In this document: positions 1 through 6,326 of the stretch, piece by piece | Layout of the letters: the number at the start of each line of letters is the position of its first letter | Position numbering within the stretch: the first letter of the stretch is position 1 | Assembly: GCA_023459915.1 (NCBI GenBank) | Contig: JAEWSN010000216.1 | Coordinates: 1 to 12,276, forward strand | DNA length: 12,276 nucleotides | Origin: Bacillota bacterium | Lineage (GTDB): Bacteria; Bacillota; Clostridia; DSM-8532 | Reading direction: 5' to 3' | The notes under the pieces: model-generated | The model's database searches: none | Seen by the model: the letters and a program-made list of their open reading frames with translations, nothing else | What the model was told of the DNA's origin: nothing | Made by a program: the position numbers and the translations under genes

Positions 1-240
1 ATCGTAGCCGATGTCGCGCACGGTGTCGCGCACCACCTTCTGAATGTCCACATAGCAATTGGTGGTGATTTCGCCCATGACCAGCACCAGGCCGGTGGTG
101 GTAGCTGTTTCACAGGCCACGCGGGCGTTGGGATCCTGCAGGAGCATGGCGTCAAGGATGGCGTCGGAAATGTTGTCGCACATCTTGTCGGGATGTCCTT
201 CGGTCACGGATTCGGAGGTGAAGAGTCTGCGGTTTGACAT
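1..240 (-). CDS. metK: S-adenosylmethionine synthetase, N-terminal part (runs off left edge)
   Basis: MetK makes S-adenosylmethionine from methionine and ATP in the cytoplasm. Only the first 80 codons are in the window; the rest lies beyond the left edge. The protein begins MSNRRLFTSESVTEGHPDKM, which carries the family's N-terminal signature including the GHPDK substrate-binding motif (residues 16-20), followed by the conserved CDNISDAILDA helix and a TTTGLVLVMGEITT stretch. The ATG at 240 is preceded by an AAAGGAG ribosome binding site about 6 bases upstream. A SAM-I riboswitch and an intrinsic terminator lie between its promoter and start codon, so transcription should fall when SAM is plentiful. 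Identity is near certain from the motifs and the riboswitch together. Confidence 0.96.
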   Translation of the reverse strand, partial: MSNRRLFTSESVTEGHPDKMCDNISDAILDAMLLQDPNARVACETATTTGLVLVMGEITTNCYVDIQKVVRDTVRDIGYD

Positions 241-297
241 AAGGGTCTCCTTTCGGTGTTCGGGCAAAAAGCAATCTGGGTTCACAAAAAAGGCAAC

Positions 298-337
298 AAA
301 AAATCTCTTGCGCCGGTCCACAAACCAGACGAAGAGA
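298..337 (-). terminator. Intrinsic terminator of the metK SAM riboswitch
   Basis: On the minus strand TCTCTT (337-332) pairs with AAGAGA (309-304), and the inner strand CGTCTGGT pairs with ACCGGCG around a short TTGTGG loop, giving a long hairpin followed at once by six T residues (303-298). It stands between the riboswitch aptamer and the metK start. Its 5' arm also pairs in an alternative antiterminator, so it is the expression platform of the riboswitch. Confidence 0.88.
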
Positions 338-349
338 CAATGCCCTTTT

Positions 350-450
350 CCTCATCTGCCAGGTGTGAAACCCGCGGGAATTGGCACCGTGTCCTTGCAG
401 CCGGTTGCCGGGTTTCATCGGGCCCTATCCCTCCACCTCTCTTGATAAGG
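350..450 (-). promoter_or_regulatory. SAM-I (S-box) riboswitch aptamer controlling metK
   Basis: Read on the minus strand, the region starts CTTATCAAGAGAGG, continues with GTGGAGGGA, then GGCCCGATGAAACCCGGCAA and an AAGGACACGGTGCCAATTCC segment, which are the conserved S-box blocks in order. Helix P1 is formed by CCTTATC (450-444) and GATGAGG (356-350), with one G-U pair. Known behaviour of the family is that bound SAM stabilises P1 and allows the downstream terminator to form. Here the P1 3' strand (357-349, AGATGAGGA) can instead pair with TCTTCGTCT (335-327), nine pairs including two G-U, which breaks both P1 and the terminator stem. This is an off-switch for metK. Confidence 0.95.
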
Positions 451-469
451 ATGCTATGAAGTTGAACCC

Positions 470-499
470 ATTGTAGCAAAAGGGGTCGGGCTCAGTCAA
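470..499 (-). promoter_or_regulatory. metK promoter
   Basis: On the minus strand TTGACT (499-494) and TACAAT (475-470) are separated by 18 bases, close to the sigma-70/sigma-A consensus. Transcription would start about 463, just before the riboswitch. The -35 lies only four bases past the radA stop codon, so no independent radA terminator is seen here and radA transcripts probably read into the S-box leader. Confidence 0.8.
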
Positions 500-503
500 C
501 TTT

Positions 504-1868
504 TTACATCAACTCCAGTGCCTGCTCCACCGTCCGAACCGGCACCACCTCGATGCCGTTCTGCTGACGCCTGTCCAGCTTCCCATCCGAAGCAGGCACC
601 ATGCAGCGGGTGAATCCAAGCCGGGCCGCCTCCATGATGCGTTTCTCCGTCTGTCCCACGGAACGCACTTCGCCCGTGAGGCCGACTTCCCCAAAAAACA
701 CCATGCCCGGATCCACAGGCCGGTTTCGATAACTGGACACAATGGCCGCCAGCACCCCCAAATCCGCTGCCGGCTCGTCCAGCCGGATGCCGCCCACCAC
801 GTTGAGATACGCGTCGAAGGTGTGCAGCGGCATGCCGACCTTTTTCTCCAAGACGGCAATGAGCATGGTGAGGCGGTTGTAATCGAGCCCGGTCGCCATG
901 CGGCGCGGGTTGTTGAAGCTCGAGGGACTGACAAGCGCCTGGATTTCCAAGAGCATGGGGCGGGTGCCTTCCAAAGACACCGCCACCACAGAACCCGGCT
1001 GCTCCTTGGACCGGCCATCGAGCAGGATGCCGGAAGGATTGGTGACTTCAATCAACCCCTTCTCCCCCATCTCGAACAATCCAATCTCATTGGTGGAACC
1101 AAAACGGTTTTTCACCGCGCGGAGAATGCGATAATCCTGGTGCCGCTCCCCCTCGAAATACAGCACGGTGTCGACCATGTGCTCGAGCACCCTCGGCCCG
1201 GCGATGGCACCTTCCTTGGTGACATGACCCACGACAAAGATGGTGATTTCCTGCTGCTTGGCAATGCGCAGCAGCTGACCTGTCACCTCCCGCACCTGGC
1301 TCACCGAGCCGGGCGCGCTGGTGATGGTGTCGCTGTAAATGGTCTGTATGGAGTCGACAATCACCACAGAGGGCGCGGTTTGCTGGATGGCCGCCTCCAC
1401 CTGCTCAAAAGAGGTTTCCGCCAGCATCAAAATGCCGTCCCGGCGTACACCGAGCCGATCTGCGCGCAGCTTGATCTGCGTGGCGGACTCTTCTCCGGAC
1501 ACATACAACACGCGGTGTGTGATGCCCAACCCCTCGCACATCTGCAGAATGAGTGTGGACTTGCCGATCCCGGGGTCTCCTCCCACCAGCACCAGCGAAC
1601 CGGGAACCACCCCGCCGCCGAGCACGCGGTTCAGCTCCCCATAGCCGGTTGTGTATCGCATGCCGGATTCCGTGCTGATTTCATTGAGCATCAGTGGCTT
1701 GGAGGTGCCGGGAACCAGTTTTCTTGAGCTCTTCCCCGGACTCGCAACCACTTCCTCCACCATGCAGTTCCATGCGTTGCAGGCAGGGCATCTTCCAAGA
1801 TAACCTCCGCTCTCATACCCGCACTCCGAACAAACGTATTTGGTTTTCACTTTTCCCGCTTTTGCCAT
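504..1868 (-). CDS. radA: DNA repair protein RadA
   Basis: RadA is a RecA-like ATPase that drives branch migration during recombinational repair in the cytoplasm. The 454-aa length is normal for the family. Visible in order: a four-cysteine zinc finger (CSEC at 13-16 and CPAC at 27-30), a Walker A motif GGDPGIGKST (96-105), the RadA-specific KNRFGSTNE motif near residue 253, and a C-terminal Lon-protease-like domain containing the VVGGIRLDEPAADLGVLAA region. The ATG is preceded by AAAGGGG about 6 bases upstream, and a good promoter lies at 1928-1956. The neighbours are metK downstream and a surface protease upstream; neither suggests a shared pathway. Nothing looks broken. Confidence 0.97.
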   Translation of the reverse strand: MAKAGKVKTKYVCSECGYESGGYLGRCPACNAWNCMVEEVVASPGKSSRKLVPGTSKPLMLNEISTESGMRYTTGYGELNRVLGGGVVPGSLVLVGGDPGIGKSTLILQMCEGLGITHRVLYVSGEESATQIKLRADRLGVRRDGILMLAETSFEQVEAAIQQTAPSVVIVDSIQTIYSDTITSAPGSVSQVREVTGQLLRIAKQQEITIFVVGHVTKEGAIAGPRVLEHMVDTVLYFEGERHQDYRILRAVKNRFGSTNEIGLFEMGEKGLIEVTNPSGILLDGRSKEQPGSVVAVSLEGTRPMLLEIQALVSPSSFNNPRRMATGLDYNRLTMLIAVLEKKVGMPLHTFDAYLNVVGGIRLDEPAADLGVLAAIVSSYRNRPVDPGMVFFGEVGLTGEVRSVGQTEKRIMEAARLGFTRCMVPASDGKLDRRQQNGIEVVPVRTVEQALELM

Positions 1869-1927
1869 GGGTTCCCCTTTATCCTTATATGTCTGTCATT
1901 CATCACATCTCGTTCATCTCTCTGCCC

Positions 1928-1956
1928 AGTATACGGTCTGCGACAGGCAGAATCAA
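1928..1956 (-). promoter_or_regulatory. radA promoter
   Basis: On the minus strand TTGATT (1956-1951) and TATACT (1933-1928) are separated by exactly 17 bases. The predicted start near 1921 leaves a leader of about 50 nt before the radA ATG. No structured element is seen in that short leader. Confidence 0.7.
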
Positions 1957-1957
1957 A

Positions 1958-1987
1958 CGCGCCCCCGCATGTGTATACGGGAGCGCG
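1958..1987 (-). terminator. GC-rich hairpin between protease gene and radA, possible terminator
   Basis: CGCGC-C-CCCG (1958-1967) pairs with CGGG-A-GCGCG (1978-1987), nine base pairs with one mismatch around a 10-nt loop. On the minus strand it is followed by a weak T-rich stretch (TTTGATT) that is also the radA -35. It may end transcription from the protease gene, but the poor T tract makes this uncertain. Confidence 0.4.
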
Positions 1988-2036
1988 CAGGAAACGGGTT
2001 GGGGGTCTGCTCCATTGAACAACTCTGAACTACGTC

Positions 2037-2049
2037 GGGGTCTGACCCC
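2037..2049 (+). repeat. GGGGTC-T-GACCCC repeat, copy 1 (intergenic)
   Basis: A 13-bp near-palindrome, GGGGTCTGACCCC, lies one base past the protease stop codon. The same motif occurs in reverse orientation at 4566-4578 and 5059-5071. A degenerate version, GGGGTCTGCTCC, sits about 25 bases to the left (2012-2023). It can form a 5-bp hairpin with a 3-nt loop. Confidence 0.75.
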
Positions 2050-2050
2050 A

Positions 2051-4639
2051 TCATCGAAACGGGATTGACGGCATCTGCAGCACCAGGTCATGCCTTTCCG
2101 CCACCCAGCCGAACGGCAATCCGGCCCAAAGGGTGATCCCGCTCATGATGCCGCGATCCCATGAATAAATGTACCCGTTGAAGACTTGCGGGCTGGCGGC
2201 GTCAAACGCAATACTGAAGGTGATGGCCCGGCCTCCGGCTCCCACCTTTCCCGTTACCGGGAACACCTCGCCCTGGGCATTCCGATAGGACGCGCTCAGC
2301 GCCCCGGTCAACGGGTTCACTGACGTGATGGTGAGCGTCCCCGGCCAGCCGTCATGATTGAGCGACCAGTTGCCGATGTATTGCGCGCCGGCAAACGCGC
2401 CACCGGGTGAGGTGTCCGGTTGCAGCCAGTCCCCTTGCGTGGCGTGGAACCCATAGGTTGTGCCGCCATCGACAAATGTCCCCGCGATGGTTTCCGGGTC
2501 GCGGCTGAAGATGTAGCCGGTATATGGCTTTCCGGTCATGTTGTCATAATCCTGGTTCCGGTTGTTGCCATCGATCCGGAACACAATCTTGTTGCCTTCC
2601 ATCGTGCCGTTCACCCGATAGGTATAACCATCGTGGCTGAAAAAGGTGCCAATCCGGTTGTCCGCCGTTCCAAACGTACTCTTGGCAAGGTAATGATTCT
2701 GGTAGAAGTCCGGGATCCTGTTGATGTCCAGCGTGCCCCGCCAGCCGTCATGGTTGAGGTTCCAGCGCCCCAAAAACCGCTGTTCTTCACGATATCCGGC
2801 GTCCAAATTGGTGACGACATCCACGATATAGGCGGCCGAACCCACATTCCCGGAGGTGATTTGATCATAGCCGAGCAGGGTGTAACCAGCCTCATACGGA
2901 TTGTCGCTCCCCCAGGAATTCTTCACGATGAACACCTGCCGCGCCTCATCATAGCCAACCATCAGCATGGCGTGTCCGCCGTGTTTCTCCGTGCCGGCAT
3001 TCCAGATGTTGTTGTCCGGTGTCGGGTCAGGCCCCGTGACCTCCATGCCGAATATGACGTCGTACCCGGCCGCCAGCACGTTTTCGAAATGTCTGGGATC
3101 CGTCAACTGCCAGTCTTGCAGGTACGAAAATTTGCTGATGCCGTATTTGGCGCCGGCGATGGCGCTCCGCGAGTAGTCCGGCGCGGTCAGGTTCACATCA
3201 TTGATTCTGCGCTGGGTCTCGCTGTTGTTGTCCGGATCGATCCGGGGATCGTCACCATACTGGTTCGTATTCTCGTACGCTCCGCCCGCGATATAAGGCA
3301 GCAAGGACTCTTCCGGCACGCCATAGTACGTGTTGAACAACGTGGTGGCGTATAAAATGCTGCTCCAGCCCCAGCGCCCCAGGGAGTTCTCCCGCAGGTA
3401 GGCCTCCGGCCGGGGCGGATCAACCAACCGAGCCATTTTTTGAATGTAGTTTGCATACTGTTCGGACAAATCGATATCCTTGTACCGAACCGGGTCTTTA
3501 CGAATGTAAACGGCTTCCATAGCCGCCGCCAGCGCAAAGCTGACGCAGGTGTTTCTTCCCGCCTGATCCTTGATGGTGGTCTGCACCGCGCGGTGGTCCA
3601 CCGTGGCCGGCGGTGGGACAATCTGGAACTGCGTGACGTCCACCGGTGTAGGATACAGATTGGCCGGCAGGACTTCCACAACCGGCAGACGCGGCTCAAG
3701 CGGCAACAGCGGATAGATGCGGTTGTCCTTGAGTTTTACTGCCGGCATGCCGTTGTCTGCAACCACATTGAACGAGAGCCGGTTCACCAGACTCAGCGGC
3801 TCAAGATCCAGGATGAGTCCGGGGTTGAAGACGCCGGGTGGCGTGGGTGTCGGCCCGCCGGAGGGTACCGGCGTCACAGCCGGCGATGGCGTACCCGAGG
3901 GTACCGGCGTCACTGCCGGGGTTGCAACCGGTGTGGGGGACACAGTCGATGTGGCGGGATCGGCTGGCTGCGCGGGAACGTCGGTGTAATGAACCTGGCT
4001 TCGCAATGAGATGGCCACGGCCGCTTCACGGCTTGTGTTGCCATACCCGGACGCGACATCCGCCGGGGTGAGGGGCCGCGGCATGAACCGGTTGTTTGCC
4101 CCCTTCAGCACCCCGATGCGGTTCATTTGCAGCACGTGCTCCAATGCCCAGCTGCTGATGAGCGCCTGATCCTCGAACACAGGCGTGGATGGCGGGGTTC
4201 TGTCCTCTCCGGGGAACGCCTTGCCCAGCGTGCGGCCGAACAAGGTGGCCACCTCCTCGCGCGTGATGGTTTTGTCCGGCGCGAATGATGTCGCGGACAC
4301 ACCGGAGGTGACACCCAGCGCAAAGGCCTTGAGGACCGCGGGATTGCTGGTGTCTGTAAAGGGATTGGGTGACTTTGGCGCCACCACGGTTCCCGTGATG
4401 GCTTCATACAGGGCCACCGCGAGTTCGCACACCTCCTCGCGTGTGGCCGGGCGGGTCATGTCCTGGCCCATGAGCCGCTGCGGAATCAATCCGTTTTGCG
4501 CGGCCGTATCCAATTCGGGTTTCGCCCATTCGGACGCCTTCTGATAAACGGTGTCAGCGTGGAGCGGGGTCAGACCCCACAAGAGCAACGCGATGATCAA
4601 CAACATGACAAACGGCCGTTGGCGGGCATTTCTGTTCAT
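2051..4639 (-). CDS. Secreted SLH-domain papain-like (C1A) cysteine protease
   Basis: Predicted 862-aa exported protease attached to the cell wall. The chosen ATG (4639) has AGGAGG six or seven bases upstream; an in-frame ATG 12 codons earlier has no such site. Residues 1-28 form a signal peptide (basic start, MLLIIALLLW core, cleavage near LHA). Residues 30-215 hold about three S-layer homology repeats, with motifs such as FAPDKTITREEVATLFGRTL. A Pro/Thr-rich linker with repeated VTPVPSG units spans 222-270. The peptidase domain (about 345-610) shows Gln359 (oxyanion hole), Cys365, His556 in GGHAMLMVGYDE and Asn574 in KNSWG, the full C1A set. The tail carries two related repeats, starting near 622 and 753, each with W-LNHDGW-GTL. 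It has its own candidate promoter. The substrate is unknown. Confidence 0.88.
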   Translation of the reverse strand: MNRNARQRPFVMLLIIALLLWGLTPLHADTVYQKASEWAKPELDTAAQNGLIPQRLMGQDMTRPATREEVCELAVALYEAITGTVVAPKSPNPFTDTSNPAVLKAFALGVTSGVSATSFAPDKTITREEVATLFGRTLGKAFPGEDRTPPSTPVFEDQALISSWALEHVLQMNRIGVLKGANNRFMPRPLTPADVASGYGNTSREAAVAISLRSQVHYTDVPAQPADPATSTVSPTPVATPAVTPVPSGTPSPAVTPVPSGGPTPTPPGVFNPGLILDLEPLSLVNRLSFNVVADNGMPAVKLKDNRIYPLLPLEPRLPVVEVLPANLYPTPVDVTQFQIVPPPATVDHRAVQTTIKDQAGRNTCVSFALAAAMEAVYIRKDPVRYKDIDLSEQYANYIQKMARLVDPPRPEAYLRENSLGRWGWSSILYATTLFNTYYGVPEESLLPYIAGGAYENTNQYGDDPRIDPDNNSETQRRINDVNLTAPDYSRSAIAGAKYGISKFSYLQDWQLTDPRHFENVLAAGYDVIFGMEVTGPDPTPDNNIWNAGTEKHGGHAMLMVGYDEARQVFIVKNSWGSDNPYEAGYTLLGYDQITSGNVGSAAYIVDVVTNLDAGYREEQRFLGRWNLNHDGWRGTLDINRIPDFYQNHYLAKSTFGTADNRIGTFFSHDGYTYRVNGTMEGNKIVFRIDGNNRNQDYDNMTGKPYTGYIFSRDPETIAGTFVDGGTTYGFHATQGDWLQPDTSPGGAFAGAQYIGNWSLNHDGWPGTLTITSVNPLTGALSASYRNAQGEVFPVTGKVGAGGRAITFSIAFDAASPQVFNGYIYSWDRGIMSGITLWAGLPFGWVAERHDLVLQMPSIPFR
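4566..4578 (-). repeat. GGGGTC-T-GACCCC repeat, copy 2 (inside protease signal peptide)
   Basis: On the coding (minus) strand GGGGTCTGACCCC is read in frame as Gly-Leu-Thr-Pro, placed at the end of the hydrophobic core of the protease signal peptide. The copy in cysS is read in the same frame and gives the same GLTP peptide. Confidence 0.75.
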
Positions 4640-4672
4640 GGCACGCCTCCTCTCCGACGCGTGTGCCGACGG

Positions 4673-4706
4673 CAAAAAGCCGGCACATGTTCACCATATG
4701 CCGGCT
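4673..4706 (-). terminator. Intrinsic terminator after cysS
   Basis: On the minus strand AGCCGGCATATG (4706-4695) pairs with CATGTGCCGGCT (4689-4678) around a five-base loop, eleven of twelve positions matching, followed by TTTTT. It lies about 95 bases past the cysS stop and would end the cysE-cysS transcript before the protease gene. Confidence 0.85.
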
Positions 4707-4721
4707 CTTGACAATTTTCAA
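4693..4721 (-). promoter_or_regulatory. Candidate promoter of the SLH protease, overlapping the cysS terminator
   Basis: On the minus strand TTGAAA (4721-4716) and TATGGT (4698-4693) are 17 bases apart. The -10 lies inside the cysS terminator hairpin, so a transcript starting near 4686 would contain only the 3' arm and would not be stopped by it. A near-perfect 16-bp palindrome, CTTGACAATTTTCAAG (4707-4722), covers the -35 and could be an operator. Matches to consensus are moderate. Confidence 0.5.
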
Positions 4722-4771
4722 GGCCCTCTCCACCCGCTTGCCGCGCGTGGCGCCTGCAGGGGAGTTTGAAC

Positions 4772-4797
4772 CGTCTTACCGTCTTACCGTCTTATCG
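4772..4797. repeat. Three tandem 8-bp units just past the cysS stop
   Basis: CGTCTTAC occurs at 4772 and 4780, and CGTCTTAT at 4788, head to tail. The array is flanked by a 7-bp inverted repeat, GTTTGAA (4764-4770) and TTCAAAC (4799-4805); the right arm covers the cysS stop codon. Confidence 0.8.
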
Positions 4798-4799
4798 TT

Positions 4800-6326
4800 T
4801 CAAACCTTTTTCGACCACTTTACGCCCTGGGGCGTATCCTGCAATTCAATGCCCATGTCCTTGAGCTTGTCACGGATGCGATCGGACTCCGCCCAGTTCT
4901 TCTCCTTGCGGGCGGTCTGCCGCTGCGCGATGAGCGCTTCCACTTCCGCTTCCAGATCCGCATCGAGCGCGGCGTCCTGGTCACGGCCCAGCAGCCCCAG
5001 CACCCCTGCCAATTCCATCAGCAAATCGAGTCCTTCCTGCATGCTGCGCCGCGCGAATGGGGTCAGACCCCCTTTTTGCCAATCGGCAACCTGGGTGTTG
5101 ATGTCGCGCACCAGATCGAACAGGACAGCGATGGCGTCCGCGGTGTTCACATCATCGTCCATGGCCTCGACAAACCGGTCGCGGTAGGCCGCAAACAGGG
5201 CATCGGAGCCTTCCGGCGCATCCGACCCGGCGTGGGCGTCCGACCCGGCGTGGGCGTCAGTCCCGGTGTCTGCGGGCGCCCCGGCGTGGGCGTCAGTCCC
5301 GGTGTCTGCGGGCACCCCGACAGCGTCACCGGCACCCGTTCCAAGCAGGAACCGCAGGTTGTCCCGGCAGGCATACAACCGCTCGAGCCCGTTCTGCGCG
5401 GCTTCAAGCAAGTCGTCGCTGAAATTGATGGGGCTGCGGTAGTGCGCGGACAGCATGAAGAAACGGACGACCTCGTAGGGATACTTCGCCGTGATGTCGC
5501 GCACGGAGAAGAAGTTGCCCAGGGATTTGGACATCTTCTCGTTGTTGACATTGATAAACCCGTTGTGCAGCCAGTAGCGCGCAAAGGGCTTGCCGCTGGC
5601 CGCCTCGCTCTGGGCGATTTCGTTCTCGTGGTGCGGAAAAATGAGATCGAGCCCGCCAGAGTGGATGTCGATGGTCTCGCCAAGGTGGCGGCAGGCCATG
5701 GCCGAGCATTCCACATGCCAACCCGGACGTCCGGGTCCCCAGGGGGATTCCCACGCCGGTTCTCCCGGTTTTTGGGCCTTCCAGAGCGCAAAGTCCATGG
5801 CGTCGCGCTTGCGCTCGTCCACGCCGATGCGGGCACCGGCCTCCAGCTCCTCAAGATTGTAGTGGGAAAGCTTGCCATATCCCTTGAAGGAATGCGTGTC
5901 GAAATAGACGTCTCCTTCCACCTCGTAAGCATGCCCCTTCTCCATCAGTTTTCCAATGAGTTCAATGATTTCCGGAATGCTCTCGGTGGCGCGGGGATGC
6001 ACATCCGCCGGCTTGATCCCCAATCCGTTGGCGTCCTGCCAGTATTCGTTGATATAGCGGTCCGCAAAGGCTTTGAGCGTGACGCCGGCCTCCTGGGACA
6101 GCTTGATCATGCGATCATCGATGTCGGTGAAGTTCTGGACAAAGGTCACCTCATACCCGCGGTACTCCAGGTACCGGCGCAGGGTGTCGAAGACAATGAA
6201 CGGTCTTGCGTTGCCGATGTGAAAGAAATTGTATACCGTGGGGCCGCACGAGTACATGCGAACCTTGCCCGGTTCGAGCGGCGTGAATGGTTCCTTCTCG
6301 CGGGTCAGCGTGTTGTACAGTCTCAT
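4800..6326 (-). CDS. cysS: Cysteinyl-tRNA synthetase
   Basis: CysS charges tRNA-Cys with cysteine in the cytoplasm. Class I synthetase signatures are present: HIGN (36-39, the HIGH motif) within CGPTVYNFFHIGNAR, and KMSKS (264-268). Zinc ligands Cys27, Cys207, His232 and Glu236 are visible. At 508 aa it is longer than the usual 460-470 or so. The excess is a repeat insert at about residues 331-375, rich in Ala, Asp, Gly and Thr (ADTGTDAHAG and SDAHAG units), between the catalytic core and the C-terminal helical region. A GGGGTCTGACCCC motif (GLTP) lies further on. The ATG overlaps the cysE stop as ATGA, and GAGGAGG lies 4 bases upstream, so translation is probably coupled to cysE. A terminator follows. 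Confidence 0.97.
   Translation of the reverse strand: MRLYNTLTREKEPFTPLEPGKVRMYSCGPTVYNFFHIGNARPFIVFDTLRRYLEYRGYEVTFVQNFTDIDDRMIKLSQEAGVTLKAFADRYINEYWQDANGLGIKPADVHPRATESIPEIIELIGKLMEKGHAYEVEGDVYFDTHSFKGYGKLSHYNLEELEAGARIGVDERKRDAMDFALWKAQKPGEPAWESPWGPGRPGWHVECSAMACRHLGETIDIHSGGLDLIFPHHENEIAQSEAASGKPFARYWLHNGFINVNNEKMSKSLGNFFSVRDITAKYPYEVVRFFMLSAHYRSPINFSDDLLEAAQNGLERLYACRDNLRFLLGTGAGDAVGVPADTGTDAHAGAPADTGTDAHAGSDAHAGSDAPEGSDALFAAYRDRFVEAMDDDVNTADAIAVLFDLVRDINTQVADWQKGGLTPFARRSMQEGLDLLMELAGVLGLLGRDQDAALDADLEAEVEALIAQRQTARKEKNWAESDRIRDKLKDMGIELQDTPQGVKWSKKV
5059..5071 (-). repeat. GGGGTC-T-GACCCC repeat, copy 3 (inside cysS)
   Basis: The coding strand reads GGGGTCTGACCCC in frame as Gly-Leu-Thr-Pro in the cysS segment QKGGLTPFARRS. 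It has the same orientation and reading frame as the copy in the protease gene. Confidence 0.75.
5221..5317. repeat. In-frame minisatellite in cysS (18-bp and 36-bp units)
   Basis: Two copies of an 18-bp unit (5221-5238, 5239-5256; peptide SDAHAG) merge into two copies of a 36-bp unit (5246-5281, 5282-5317; peptide PADTGTDAHAG plus one residue) that differ at one base over most of their length. All units are multiples of three, so the reading frame is kept. Confidence 0.88.

Noticed and set aside
822..1727. 301-codon plus-strand frame opposite radA, and similar ones at 2420-3355 and 9654-10598
   Set aside because: All are antisense shadows of well-supported genes, with compositions rich in His, Arg and Pro and no recognisable motifs.
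5221..5317. CRISPR-like array in cysS
   Set aside because: Repeats are directly adjacent without unique spacers, keep the reading frame and encode protein.
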